Of a stretch of DNA of 64,000 nt, positions 1-9,241 are shown one piece after another. Position numbers and translations under genes: made by a program. The stretch covers positions 1 through 64,000 of the forward strand of contig JAVKPJ010000074.1 of assembly GCA_033032175.1 (NCBI GenBank), written 5' to 3'. Numbering within the stretch: the first letter of the stretch is position 1; every line of letters begins with the position of its first letter. Source of the DNA: Saturnia japonica (taxonomy: Eukaryota; Arthropoda; Insecta; Lepidoptera; Saturniidae). A model generated the notes under the pieces. That model saw only the letters and a list, made by a program, of their open reading frames with translations. It had not been told where the DNA came from and ran no database searches.

Positions 1-336
1 TGCGCCTGCCAGGACCGATATGAAGACAACCAGTCCCGCCAGCCGCTCTCCGGAATTGGGCCCTTGGGACTCAACTTGAGCCCTCATCGGCCCCAACCCG
101 GTACTGAGTGCGCTGCTCACACGCCACACCCAGGAGTGTTTATCGGCTCTCCAGCATAGATCCGTAGTGTTCAGCGTGACAGGGTCACCTCGAGAAGGAT
201 GTGGCTCTTCACCACGCACTACGGTCTTGAGGTGGCAGGCTAAGGCTCTCTCCAGAAGGAAAGTGCTATATTGCGCCTGTGGGTCCACCCCCTGCAGATC
301 AGAGATACAAGTACCTCATCACGCCTGCTCGACCCC
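1..336 (-). mobile_element. A0: 5' leader of a family A element, cut by the window edge
   Basis: This is the 5' untranslated leader of a family A element whose body lies off the left edge. It aligns base for base, with scattered substitutions, to the leaders of A1 (about 7340-7673) and A3 (about 23320-23652). It ends with the same terminal block, CGCCTGCTCGACCCC on the + strand. No telomere repeat follows: the poly-T tail of N1 starts directly after the last C. No coding sequence is visible. It is leader by homology only. Confidence 0.75.
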
Positions 337-363
337 TTTTTTTTTTTTTTTCAGTTTGGGAAA

Positions 364-435
364 ACCCATCATGGGTACCCGCCCGCCGCGGAGGACAGCA
401 GACGGGTTATGTGGGACTGTACCCACTAAAAACCC
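364..435 (-). promoter_or_regulatory. N1 3'-terminal hairpin pair
   Basis: Two hairpins sit next to the poly(A) tail. The tail-proximal one pairs ACCC (364-367) with GGGT (373-376). The second pairs GTGGG (411-415) with CCCAC (422-426) inside an outer GGGT (404-407) and ACCC (432-435). The same architecture with different paired bases occurs in families A, C, D, E and F. This supports a selected RNA structure, probably the site recognised by reverse transcriptase. Confidence 0.8.
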
Positions 436-590
436 AAACATCGCCTCCGGAGCGCTTGGCGTCGGGGGCACAGGAATCGCTTGCGCATTACCTCTGTGCC
501 CACCGACAAGCGCTGCCCCCCCGAAGAGAGGCTCTCCCCACTGGGACGCCCATCACCGACCGCAGCCCCAGCCTCCGTTCAATTTTTTCA

Positions 591-823
591 CGAGGTTTTA
601 TTCCTCGGTGATTTTTAAGGAGGTTTTCTTCCTCCGGGTTCAGGCCCACACGTCCACCAGAACCCGACGCCTGGTGATTTTTTAGCGAGGTTGTCTTCCT
701 CGGTGATTTTTTAACGAGGTTTTCTTCCTCCAGGCTCCGGCCCCGCAGGACCAGAACCCCGCACTTGTGATTTTTTAAAGAGGTTGTCTTCCTCTCAATT
801 TTTTAGCGAGGTTTTCTTCCTCA
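591..823 (-). other. N1 array of six 17-nt hairpins
   Basis: Six units of the form GAGG, seven-base loop, CCTC (on +) lie at 591-607, 619-635, 686-702, 715-731, 779-795 and 807-823. Most are preceded by a T-rich spacer TGATTTTTTAA. In the transcript each loop reads AAGAAAA, AAGACAA or AAUAAAA. The closing pair varies compensatorily: C-G in units 1 and 3, G-C in unit 2, A-T in unit 5. It is lost in units 4 and 6. Repetition of one small stem-loop suggests a multivalent protein-binding site. One unit also occurs in the leaders of A4 (29573-29589) and C2 (55325-55341). Confidence 0.75.
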
Positions 824-1131
824 CGGTCGCAGAGGACAGGGAGAGCGGCACAACGAAACACCGACACGCCTCTTCCCCTGCGACCCCACCGCGTCCGCCA
901 TCTTTTAGCGACGGTGGCGACCCCGTCGAGGCCGCGGAAGGTAGGGTGAGCGGCACAACGAAACACCGACACACCTCTCCCGCTGCGGCATGTCTCCTTC
1001 AGCCGCGGTGCCTCCCATACGACACCGCGGCTCGCCTCAGCGGCGGTGGCGCCCATACACCACCGCAACCTACTGTTGGCCGCTTCGTCTGGGCTCTTAT
1101 GCCCAAAGCCCTGACTAGCAGCCTCGCCTGT

Positions 1132-1216
1132 GGGTTCCTCTTGGCTTCACCGTGGGGGACCAAGCCACGGTTACTAAGCCCCCCCGCCACGACAAGGCGG
1201 GAACCCTCCGGGGGGG
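1132..1216 (-). ncRNA. Candidate HDV-like ribozyme at the 5' end of N1
   Basis: The first 85 transcript bases fit the nested pseudoknot order of HDV-like ribozymes. A seven-C strand pairs with a seven-G strand (P1). GGGUUCC pairs with GGAACCC (P2, 1132-1138 on the distal side). GCC pairs with GGC around a seven-base loop (P3). ACCGUG pairs with CACGGU (P4). The usual joining motif after P1 (GGGCAAC) is absent and the catalytic C is not clear, so the call is topological only. It is less sure than the ribozymes of A4, A5, C2 and D2. Confidence 0.4.
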
Positions 1217-1232
1217 ACGCCTGCTCGACCCC
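1217..1232 (-). other. 16-bp remnant identical to the family A 5' terminus
   Basis: The bases ACGCCTGCTCGACCCC match the terminal 16 bases of family A leaders (compare 321-336 and 7658-7673). They lie between the 5' end of N1 and a telomere repeat, where the other N copies have none. This could be the trace of an extremely 5'-proximal family A insertion or a template jump during N1 insertion. Confidence 0.6.
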
Positions 1233-1241
1233 AACCTAACC
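1233..1241 (+). repeat. Telomeric repeat, AACCTAACC
   Basis: Two CCTAA units separate N1 from the tail of A1. The poly-T begins directly after AACC, as at nearly every junction in this window. Confidence 0.85.
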
Positions 1242-1277
1242 TTTTTTTTTTTTTTTTTTTTTTTTTATCGTGGGGAA

Positions 1278-1350
1278 ATCCTACATGGATCCGCCTCCCG
1301 AGCCGGGCAGCTCGAGAGGGGTATGTCAGACTCGTACTGACTAAAACCCC
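1278..1350 (-). promoter_or_regulatory. A1 3'-terminal hairpin pair
   Basis: ATCC (1278-1281) pairs with GGAT (1287-1290). GTCAG (1325-1329) pairs with CTGAC (1337-1341), enclosed by GGGG (1318-1321) and CCCC (1347-1350). The same layout occurs in A2-A5 near 7740, 17260, 23700 and 29963. Compared with the other families, every stem changes on both sides. Confidence 0.85.
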
Positions 1351-1594
1351 ACGGTGTTCTCCACACACCTATGTGGCCGGGGAGCAGGAAATGCTGAAGC
1401 AATAACTTCCACTCAACCCGGCAGGTGTCAGCCCTCATGAGGGGCCTCTTCCTTCGGTCTGAGGGGTCGGATGATTGGACACCTTCTGACGAACCGTCGA
1501 GGGGCGCATCGAACACAGATGCGCCTCGCCTCGGGCCTGTACACTAACTGCAAGGACGAAGGACGTGCCCGCGTCCAACGCCCGCAGGCCTTAT

Positions 1595-4500
1595 TTACGG
1601 CGGCTGTAGGTCATCCCTGACCCGTCGCCGCCGTACGGTTCGTCGACCGCGGGAGGGGAGCTGTGATGCCTGCTCCCTCTCCCTTTCCGCCGCCTCCTTA
1701 ATGAGCATAACGTCCTCGCAGAATGAGGCGACGGAGTTCCATCCGGTCTCGCTCTCGACCATGGACTTCACAACAGTCGAGAGCGAGAGATCCAGGCCAA
1801 TCACCGCGACGAGCTCGCGGCGTGGCGTTTCCCAGGCGGGACATTCTTCGAGGGTGTGCTGCGCGGTGTCCCTCGCACAGCCATAATGGTGGCACCCTGC
1901 TGTCGGTTCCCGGCCTATACGACACAGGTAGCTCCCGAAACAGCCGTGTCCCGAGAGCACCTGCGTTAGCCGGAATGTCAGGGTGCCGTGCCGCCTGGTT
2001 AGCCATTCGGCCAATACGGGCCGAACGGCATCCACTGTTGCCACGCCCGAGCTCGGTCGCTCAAGTCGTCGGCGCCACTCGTCCACCACTAGGGCCTGGT
2101 GGAACTGTGACCTCAGCGCCTCTATTTCCCGAGGCGCGAGTCGTAAACCTTGCTCAAGCGCCTCCACACGTCGAAGATACAGAGACGCGTGGGCTCTCGC
2201 CTCCAGGTCCCAGGGTGGGGATCCGGCTAGAAGGGAGGCCGCCTTGAAAGAGATCGTGCGGTACCCACGGGTGGCCCTTATAGACATCGCCCGCTGCGAT
2301 CTTCGCAATTGGGCAATGTTCGTGGCCGTCAGGCCGTACGCCCATACGGGTGCCCCATACAAGGCCATAGACCGCACGATTCCTAGGTACAGCTTCCGGC
2401 AAGAGGAATTAGGCCCCCCCATGTTCGGCAGCAGTCGGGCTAACGCACCCGCTGCGCTCATGAGACGGGGAGCCAGTTGCCGGAAGTGCTCTTCGAAGGT
2501 CCATCGGCTGTCGAGGACGAGGCCGAGATACTTCATGGACGACTCGACACCGATGGACACGCCTCCCACGACAATCTGGGATCCTTGAGGCGGCGCATTC
2601 CGAGGCCCATGGAAAAACAGAGCCTCGGATTTACGCAGCGCCACCTCCAGCCCCAGTCGCCGGATACTTCCAACGACTTGAGCGACACACGCTGTCGCTA
2701 ACATCATTGCGTCGCGGTGCGTCTTCCCCCGGGCTAACACCAGCGTGTCGTCAGCGTAGCACACGACGCTAGCGCCTCGGAGGAGCGCACCGCGCAACAC
2801 CCAGTCGTATCCGATATTCCAGAGTAGGGGCCCTAACACTGACCCCTGGGGAACACCGGATACGACGTCTCGCCGACACATCCCTTCTTGACCCGGGAAG
2901 GTTACGTACCTCTCACTGAGGTACGCCCCGACTATGCGGCGGAGGTAGGACGGCACTCCATGAAACCGGAGTGCCTCTCTAATTGTAGCCCAGGGCAAGG
3001 TGTTAAAAGCGTTGGCGATGTCAAGGGACACCGCCAGAACCACCTCGCCCCGAGCAGTTGCTTCCTCCGCCTGGATCTTCACACGCATTATGGCGTCGAT
3101 TGTGGAGCGCCCCTGGCGGAAGCCAAACTGGTTATCCGCCAGATCCGGCCCTATTGTTGTTAAGTGCTGGACGAGGCGGACTGCGATTATCCGCTCGCAG
3201 AGCTTCGCCACCTCGTCCAACAGCACTATGGGCCGGTATGCGGACGGAGAGTCCGCAGGGCGCCCCGCTTTCCTGAGCAGGACCAGCTTGCCGGTTTTCC
3301 ATAAACGTGGAAACCGGCCCTGCTGAAGACACGCCGTGAAGATTCCCAAAAGCCGGGGCTCGAGGGCCTCTTGAGCCAGGACCCATGCACGACCAGGTAT
3401 GCCGTCAGGTCCTGGGGCGGTGTTTTTTCGCTTGCATGCGTTTCACCGCCACCCTCAACTCTTCCCGGGTCACCTCGGGGACCTCGTTGTCGTCGCCAGA
3501 GTGGTCCGAGTTGGGCGCAGCCATAGGCGGAGCCATCTGCGGTGGCGTGTGCTCCGCCCTTGAGGGGAACAGAGCGGCCACCACCTCTTGGAGGAGCTGT
3601 GGCTCAAGACTCTGGGTTACCGGGGGGGCCCACTGACGTAACTTGCCACGTACCATACGGTACGGGCGCCCCCACGGGTCCCGATTGAGCGTCTCCAGCA
3701 GCTCCTCTCTGGCTAGAGCCTTCGATTGCTCGATAGCCTTACGGAGGGCCAGTTTGGCCGCTCTGTACTCCTCGTAGAGCTCCTCCTCCGTAGAAGACGC
3801 GGACTGCACGCGGCCTCGCCTGCGTCGCTCCCTAGTGTACCGGCGTCGAACAGCCACACACGCTACGCGCAATTGCGCGATTTCATCAGTCCACCAGTAC
3901 ACTTGACGCCTGGCGGGTACCGGCCCCTTAATTCGGGGCATTGCCGCGTCGCAGACCCGTGTCATTTCCACTCGCAGCTGCCCCGCCTCTTCGTCGACGT
4001 CTGCAGCCTGGTCGGATGGTTCGTCAGTCACCCAGGCCTGCAAGACGGATGCCTCCAGAAGTGCCTCACGATCGAGGCGCTTCAACGCCCAACGCGGACC
4101 CTGCTCTGCGGGGGTCCTCCGGACTGGTCCGTCCGAAGTTTGGGTGGAGATGTCGAACTGTATATATCGGTGGTCCGACAACGTCTCCACCCCCTCAAGG
4201 ACTTTCCAGCCCCGAACACGGCGCGCTAATGCAGGGCTAGCGAACGTGAGGTCTACTATTGAACCGCCCTGCTGTCGCACGCACGTGTTGACAGACCCCC
4301 GATTGAGAATAAGCAGGCCCGTTGCGATGGCCCACTCCTCCAGAGCTTCGCCCTTGGCGTCCGTGGACGGGGAACTCCAAGCCGTTGACTTTGCGTTGAA
4401 GTCCCCGAGAACTAGGATGGGGCGAGGATTACTGCGACCGACAACGCTGCCTAACTCCCCGAGGAGACCCTCGAAGTCGGCGAGACTTCTACTTGGGGGT

Positions 4501-4772
4501 GCATACACCCCCACTACCACCACGTCACCGAAATGTGCTACTGCGTACCCCCGACCCCTCGAGATGTTAGAGAAGGGCAGGGCACCAGCAGCGGCCTGGG
4601 ACACTAAGGCCACCGAGCCGTCCAGATCACTCACCCAGTTATCGGCGGGTGGGACAAAGTACGGCTCAGCCATCACGGCGACGTGGATCAACCCCTGCGC
4701 CATACTCTGCAACATGAGGTCCTGAGCCCTGGCGCAGTGGTTGAGATTACCTTGGAGGAAATGGAGTGCCAT
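1595..4772 (-). pseudogene. A1 ORF2: APE endonuclease and reverse transcriptase, one frameshift
   Basis: The protein nicks telomeric DNA and copies the element RNA from the nick. It starts at ATG 4772, overlapping the ORF1 stop as TAATG, with MALHFLQGNLNHCARAQ. Endonuclease motifs VLGDFNAKS and SDHRYIQF come first. They are followed by RT motifs SLDIANAFNTLPW, GVPQGSVLGP and CYADDTLV, and a C-terminal CHHYGCARDTAQHTLEEC finger (its second C replaced by Y). The reading frame breaks near 3423-3428, where six T replace the five of A3, just before the RT domain. This is either a real +1 mutation or a homopolymer error. Apart from this it would be about 1,060 residues, a normal length for the clade. 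Confidence 0.88.
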
Positions 4773-7309
4773 TATAATTGATGACATTCCATTTCTGCCT
4801 CCTGGGGCATTGCCGGCGTCTGAGTGTCCACCGGCAACGTTACGGGCTGAGAGGGACCCTTGCCCCCCTTCCTGCCTCTCCTCTTGGCGCCTTTACTGGT
4901 TTTCGGCGCAGGCTTCCCGCAAGCCCTGCTGCCCACTCGATGATCGGAGGGCTTGTTAGTGGCTGCACATACCGCACAATACGGAACTGCTTCACACCCA
5001 CCGGCTTTGTGCCCCGGTTGACTACAGCGGAAACACAATTCACTGCAGTCAACCTTACAGGTGCACTTGACACCTAGGTGCCCACCTTGGAGGCACCTGA
5101 AGCACCTTGTAGGCCGGGGCGGCAGTACTTTCACCTGCGCCGAAACCCACCCAATAAGCAGGCGGCGGCCATCGCCCAGTCTTTTTGCTGATTCCACCGG
5201 ACAAGACACCACGGACGTCCACAGTCCCCTTAACCCGGGACGGACGCCGTTCGTTTTGATTTGGTCCGGTGAACACCCTGCAGTTTCAGCGACCGCAGCG
5301 ACCACTTCTTCCGCCGTAACAGACTCGTCCAAGCCCGTGATGCGCACGTCAGCACACCTCATGGGCCTGGAGACTTTGACGCCTTCGGCGGGGACGGCTT
5401 CTCTTATCTTGGCCGCCAAAACATCCGCCTTTTCGCTACTTGCAGCGCCAGGTATCGTCAGGAGGTAGCCTCCAGTTGCTGCTTTTCGCCACCGGATACC
5501 GGAAATACCGATGTCAGCCATCCTTACATCAGCCTTGATTTTCTTGAGGACCTCCAAGTAGGAGAGTCCTCTTTTCTGCACCTCCGGCTGCACTGTGACC
5601 GACACTGCAGTAGTTTTCGGTGACCGGAGTTTAGTAGGCTTCTCCCTCTTCGAGGTCGACTTTTTCTTCTTTTTCTTCGGCTTCTCAGGCCGGCCGTTCT
5701 TTCCAACCAGCACCCATTCCCCCTCCACAGGTTTAGATGCCGATGTTTCTTTTCTGCTCGTAGAAGGGGCTTGTGTTGCTGGTTTGGCTGCAACCTTAAC
5801 TCCCTTTTCCCCTGCTGACTTTTGAGGAAAAGGGACCTCAGACGGCCGCGCTTCCAGAGCAGCTACAGTTTTGGCCGCTATTTGTTCGGCTTTTCTGTCT
5901 GCAGCCAGAGGTGGTCGGAGTCGTTTCTCTGGCTGGAGCCTATCTTGGAAAGAATCCAGGCGGGCAGTCATGATGTTCATCATTCTCTGCACCGCCTGGT
6001 CTAACACCTCTACTGTAACCACTGCCGAAGAGTCAGTTTGAGGCCCCACTTGGCGAGGCTTCGGCAGTGGGGGAAACTCCTCCCGTGCCACAGCTAACCT
6101 TTTAGGAACTGGCAGAGAGGCAGACTCCGAAAATGTGGCAGTTGCAGGACTGGGCACCTCTCTCACCACAGGCTCCAGAGAGCGGGCCTTTGCCATCTCA
6201 GCCCTTACGTCCGCGAGCTCTTTACGGAGCTCTGCCACTTCTTCCGCCTGCTTGGAGTACCTCTCCTCTAAACTTGTGTAGGCAGCCTGGACCCTCACCA
6301 ACTCTTCCGAGGTAGTCCGGCTGCTAAATTCTTGGATTGCGACCGTGATAGACGCCGCTGCATCCTTCAGGGCCTTCTGGAATGTGCCCTTGAGGTTATG
6401 GGATTTTTGGGCAACTTTTAGAATAACCTCTACGTCACCAAGAACCCTCTTATTCAATTGGCAGGCAAGTTCCTCCACGGGGGCAGGGGCAGCATTTCCC
6501 TTCGCTGCACGCTCAAGCCGCGCCCGAGAGGCTAGCTCCGCCACCTCCTCCTCGGCTGAGAGACGGATTTCCTCCTCCTTGAGTTTTAGGTATCGCTCCT
6601 TTGCTGCTGCCATACCCGCATACTCCCCAGTGGTGATGGGTCGCCCTCTACCTCGCTTTGGAGACAAAACACGAGGCCTCGTTGTTACTTCGATCTCGTC
6701 ACCAGAAACGGAATCAGCAGCCGGTTCATCCATTGGATTATCGGGTTTCCGTTTTCGGAAAAACCTGCCCATATGAGGGGACAGTCCACCTTCAGCAGAT
6801 TCCACAGTCTCCATCGTATCTGCGCTATTTTCACTCGCGTCTGAAAAATATTCGACGGAGAGACGGTCGATTGAAGGATTCCTCTTTAAAACCACAATCG
6901 GTATTGAATCGGTTGTCCTGTTGGTCGCCAAAGTCGTCGTTAGATCTTCACCTTGCAAAATTGTGCCCCCCCCAGAAAACGCGGGGCAGCCCGGGCTAGG
7001 CCCGGAGAGGGATTCTCCTACTCCATTGGAGCCGGTACCCTCCTGGGGTAGTTCATTTTTTAATTTTGCACTATCCATGTTTCCTTCCATTATATCAGTG
7101 GTCCGTATGCATGCCAGAGTCGTCGTGGAATGTTCCTGATCGGGAATCCATTTTCGTGCCAAGGTCATTGTATTTAAATTAAGCTCATGTACAAATTTGC
7201 CCCCCCCAGAAAACGTGGGGCAGCCCGAGCTAGGCCCGGGGAGGGATTCTCCAACTCCTGAGGAGCTGGTACCCTCCTGGGGTAGTACTATAATATTTGT
7301 ACAATCCAT
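4772..7309 (-). CDS. A1 ORF1: Gag-like nucleic-acid-binding protein, open
   Basis: The likely product is an RNA-binding Gag that packages element RNA and may direct it to telomeres. I chose ATG 7309 because families C and D start at the same place just before the PQEGT module. An in-frame ATG at 7411 would add 34 residues (879 in total). Counting from 7411, PQEGT modules start near residues 44 and 122. A KRGRGRP AT-hook-like motif and a long charged coiled-coil-like stretch follow. Three zinc knuckles (CX2CX4HX4C twice, then a longer CX2C...H...C) lie near residues 770-831. The stop codon overlaps the ORF2 start. The first 320 bases also encode two RNA hairpin clusters. Confidence 0.88.
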   Translation of the reverse strand: MDCTNIIVLPQEGTSSSGVGESLPGPSSGCPTFSGGGKFVHELNLNTMTLARKWIPDQEHSTTTLACIRTTDIMEGNMDSAKLKNELPQEGTGSNGVGESLSGPSPGCPAFSGGGTILQGEDLTTTLATNRTTDSIPIVVLKRNPSIDRLSVEYFSDASENSADTMETVESAEGGLSPHMGRFFRKRKPDNPMDEPAADSVSGDEIEVTTRPRVLSPKRGRGRPITTGEYAGMAAAKERYLKLKEEEIRLSAEEEVAELASRARLERAAKGNAAPAPVEELACQLNKRVLGDVEVILKVAQKSHNLKGTFQKALKDAAASITVAIQEFSSRTTSEELVRVQAAYTSLEERYSKQAEEVAELRKELADVRAEMAKARSLEPVVREVPSPATATFSESASLPVPKRLAVAREEFPPLPKPRQVGPQTDSSAVVTVEVLDQAVQRMMNIMTARLDSFQDRLQPEKRLRPPLAADRKAEQIAAKTVAALEARPSEVPFPQKSAGEKGVKVAAKPATQAPSTSRKETSASKPVEGEWVLVGKNGRPEKPKKKKKKSTSKREKPTKLRSPKTTAVSVTVQPEVQKRGLSYLEVLKKIKADVRMADIGISGIRWRKAATGGYLLTIPGAASSEKADVLAAKIREAVPAEGVKVSRPMRCADVRITGLDESVTAEEVVAAVAETAGCSPDQIKTNGVRPGLRGLWTSVVSCPVESAKRLGDGRRLLIGWVSAQVKVLPPRPTRCFRCLQGGHLGVKCTCKVDCSELCFRCSQPGHKAGGCEAVPYCAVCAATNKPSDHRVGSRACGKPAPKTSKGAKRRGRKGGKGPSQPVTLPVDTQTPAMPQEAEMECHQL
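6965..7284 (-). other. Two RNA hairpin clusters inside A1 ORF1
   Basis: Units at 6965-7050 and 7200-7284. Each encodes PQEGT...GESL...GCPxFSGGG. In the RNA each also forms GGAGGG pairing with CCCUCC or CCCUCU around an inner hairpin, then CCGGGC pairing with GCCCGG or GCUCGG, then a GCCCC...GGGGGC stem. The stems vary compensatorily between units and families (see C1, D1, D2, A5). Confidence 0.7.
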
Positions 7310-7680
7310 CACCTTTACCTCCTCCTCCAGTTCGCAGTGCGCCAGCCGGGATCGGTATGAAGACAACCACTCCCGCCAGCCGCTCCCCGGAATTGGGCCC
7401 TTGGGACTCAACTTGAGCCCTCATCGGCCCCAACCCGGTACTGAGTGCGCTGCTCACACGCCACACCCAGGAGTGTTTATCGGCTCTCCAGCCTAGATCC
7501 GTAGTGTTCAGCGAGACAGGGTCACCTCGAGAAGGATGTGGTTCTTCACCACGCACTACGGTCTTGAAGTGGCAGGCTAAGGCTCTCTCCGAAAGGAAAG
7601 AGCTGTATTGCGCCTGTGGGTCCACCCCCTGCAGATCAGAGATACAAGTACCTCATCACGCCTGCTCGACCCCACCCCAA

Positions 7681-7682
<2 letters not shown>

Positions 7683-7730
<48 letters not shown>

Positions 7731-8810
7731 GTGGGGAAATCCTACATGGATCCGCCTCCCGAGCCGGGCAGCTCGAGAGGGGTATGTCAGACTCTTACTG
7801 ACTAAAACCCCACGGTGTTCCTCTTTCACCCATTTGGCCGGGGAGTAGGGACAGCTTGCGCATTACTTCTACTCGCCCGACGGGTGTAGGCCCCTCATAA
7901 GGGGCCACCTTCAGCGGTCTGAGGGGTCGAGGTGTATGACACCCTCCGACGAACCTACGAGGGGCGCATCGAACACTGATGCGCCACGCCTCGGGCCTGT
8001 GCATTAGCTGCAAGGGCGAAGGACGTGCCCGCGTCCGACGCCCGCAGGCCGTTTTTACGGCGGCAGGAGGTCATTCCTGACCCTACGCCGCCGGGTTCGT
8101 CGACCGCGGGAGGGGAGCTCTGACGTCTGCTCCCTCTCCCTCTCCGCCGCCTCCTTTGCGAGCATGACGTCCTCGCAGAATGAGGCGACGGAGTTCCACC
8201 CGCTCTCACTCGCAACCATGGACGAAACGACGGTCGGGAGTGAGAGATCGGGCCCTATAGCAGCGATGAGGTCGATCTCACGAGGCGCATGTCGTATTCC
8301 TCTCTTTAACGCCTCGCCGCGCCACCTGTAGAGCGACGCGAGGGCTTCCGCCTCCAGATCCCATGGCGGAGATCCGGCCAGTAGGGAGGCCGCCTCGAAG
8401 GAGATCGTGCGATATCCCCGGGCTGCTCTGACGGTCATCGCTCTCTGCGGTTTGCGCAGAGCGGCGATATTACGGGCCGCCAGGTTCTCAGCCCACACCG
8501 GGGCCCCGTAAAGGGCCATGGACCGCACGATCCCCATGTAGAGCCTTCGGCACGCGGAAATTGGACCCCCAAGGTTGGGCAACAACCGCGCTAACGCGGC
8601 CGCAGCGCCCATAAGACGGGGGGTCAGCTGCCTGAAGTGCTCTACAAAGTCCCATCGGCTATCCAGAACGAGTCCAAGATATTTCATATTGGACTGGATG
8701 CCGATTGGGACGCCTCCCACGATGATCTGGGACCCTCTCGGTGGCGCATTCCGAGGCCCATGGAAACACAGAGCCTCAGATTTTTTCAGCGCCACATTTA
8801 GTCCCAGAGG
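7683..8810 (-). mobile_element. A2: 5'-truncated family A element
   Basis: Poly(A) tail 7683-7728, a 3' UTR of the A4 subtype (CTCTTTCACCCATTTGGCCG) and about 750 bp of ORF2 3' sequence. It stops inside the RT C-terminal region; homology to A4 ends near 8808 (A4 25075). It then joins GGGACGCC and telomere repeats. Truncation at the 5' end is typical of target-primed reverse transcription. It also carries a 306-bp internal deletion. Confidence 0.85.
8055..8808 (-). pseudogene. A2 ORF2 C-terminal fragment with a 102-codon in-frame deletion
   Basis: It matches the A4 ORF2 C-terminus: NVALKKSEALCFHGPRN, then MKYLGLVLDSRW, ending RNDLLPP. APREI is joined directly to DLIAAIGPDL, removing the region with the GHGCFGSYL motif and the CHHC finger. 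The missing segment corresponds to A4 24235-24540, with a TCG at both ends as microhomology. There is no start codon and it cannot be functional alone. Confidence 0.85.
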
Positions 8811-8816
8811 GACGCC

Positions 8817-8826
8817 TAACCTAACC
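8817..8826 (+). repeat. Telomeric repeat, TAACCTAACC
   Basis: Two units between the truncated 5' end of A2 and the tail of E1. Confidence 0.85.
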
Positions 8827-8829
8827 TTT

Positions 8830-8891
<62 letters not shown>

Positions 8892-8900
8892 GTGGGTAAA

Positions 8901-9099
8901 ATGCATTTACGCATCCAGCTAACGGCCCGGGCAGACCGAAAGGGTATGTGAGACTCGCAGAAAGGCAATACTCACTAAAAATCCCCACGGTGCTCCTAAC
9001 ATCACCCTTCATGCCGAGGATCAGGAACTGCATGCGCAATACTTCTGGTCAACTCGACGGGTGTGGCTCCAAAATTCACGTTGGTGAACATTTTGGAGC
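8901..9099 (-). promoter_or_regulatory. E1 3' UTR hairpins
   Basis: ATGC (8901-8904) pairs with GCAT (8911-8914). GTGAG (8948-8952) pairs with CTCAC (8971-8975) across an 18-base loop, longer than in other families. An additional strong stem, GCTCCAAAA (9066-9074) with TTTTGGAGC (9091-9099), continues through TTCAC and GTGAA. I saw this third stem only in family E. Confidence 0.78.
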
Positions 9100-9241
9100 A
9101 ACGTCTGCGGTCTAAAGTAAACAACTTCACGGACGAACCGTGACGACGCACGCGTACGGAACACATGCGCGCCTCGCCATGGGCCTGTGCATGACTGCTA
9201 AGGCGACGGACATGCCCGCGTCCCTCGCCCGCAGACCCTGT

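Larger units (their letters stand above)
337..1216 (-). mobile_element. N1: noncoding telomeric retroposon, SINE-like
   Basis: A roughly 865-bp element read from the minus strand, with its poly(A) tail seen as T at 337-351. Four further copies lie at 16322-17216, 40538-41385, 49674-50559 and 50560-51462. N1, N2, N4 and N5 are almost identical. It has no plausible protein. A 97-codon minus-strand frame (775-1068) exists but simply reads through the hairpin array. Its 3' end carries the two hairpins shared by the coding families, so it probably borrows their reverse transcriptase. The middle holds six short hairpins. The 5' end folds by eye like an HDV-type ribozyme. A sequence block beginning GCGGCACAACGAAACACCGA occurs twice about 105 bp apart. 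Confidence 0.85.
1242..7673 (-). mobile_element. A1: full-length SART-like non-LTR retrotransposon
   Basis: Poly(A) tail at 1242-1266, 3' UTR to about 1594, ORF2 1595-4772, ORF1 4772-7309, leader to 7673. The 3' UTR also holds a CCCTCATGAGGG palindrome near 1432. The left flank is CCTAA repeat. The right flank is the degenerate ACCCCAACC before the next tail. ORF1 is open; ORF2 has one +1 frameshift in an A/T run. It is the closest relative of A3, with the ORF1 start and leader nearly identical between them. The order ORF1-ORF2-poly(A), the APE endonuclease and the telomere target place it with R1-clade SART-type elements. Confidence 0.9.

Noticed and set aside
591..823. Regularly spaced short repeats as a CRISPR array
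   Set aside because: Spacers are themselves similar T-rich sequence, the repeats are imperfect hairpins, and the setting is a eukaryotic retroelement.
775..1068. 97-codon minus-strand frame repeated in N1, N2, N4 and N5
   Set aside because: The copies are almost identical in DNA, so conservation is uninformative. The frame reads through the hairpin array and an internal duplication, and it is disrupted in N3, the most diverged copy.
1701..2588. Long + strand open frames across the ORF2 and ORF1 regions
   Set aside because: They are antisense shadows of GC-rich minus-strand genes, show no recognisable domain, and are broken differently in sister copies.
7560..7673. HDV-like ribozyme at the 5' end of A0, A1 and A3
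   Set aside because: A P2-like GCAGGC/GCCUGC stem and a strong P4-like hairpin exist. P1 is only five pairs, P3 is not clear and the GGGCAAC joining motif is missing, so I left it uncalled.
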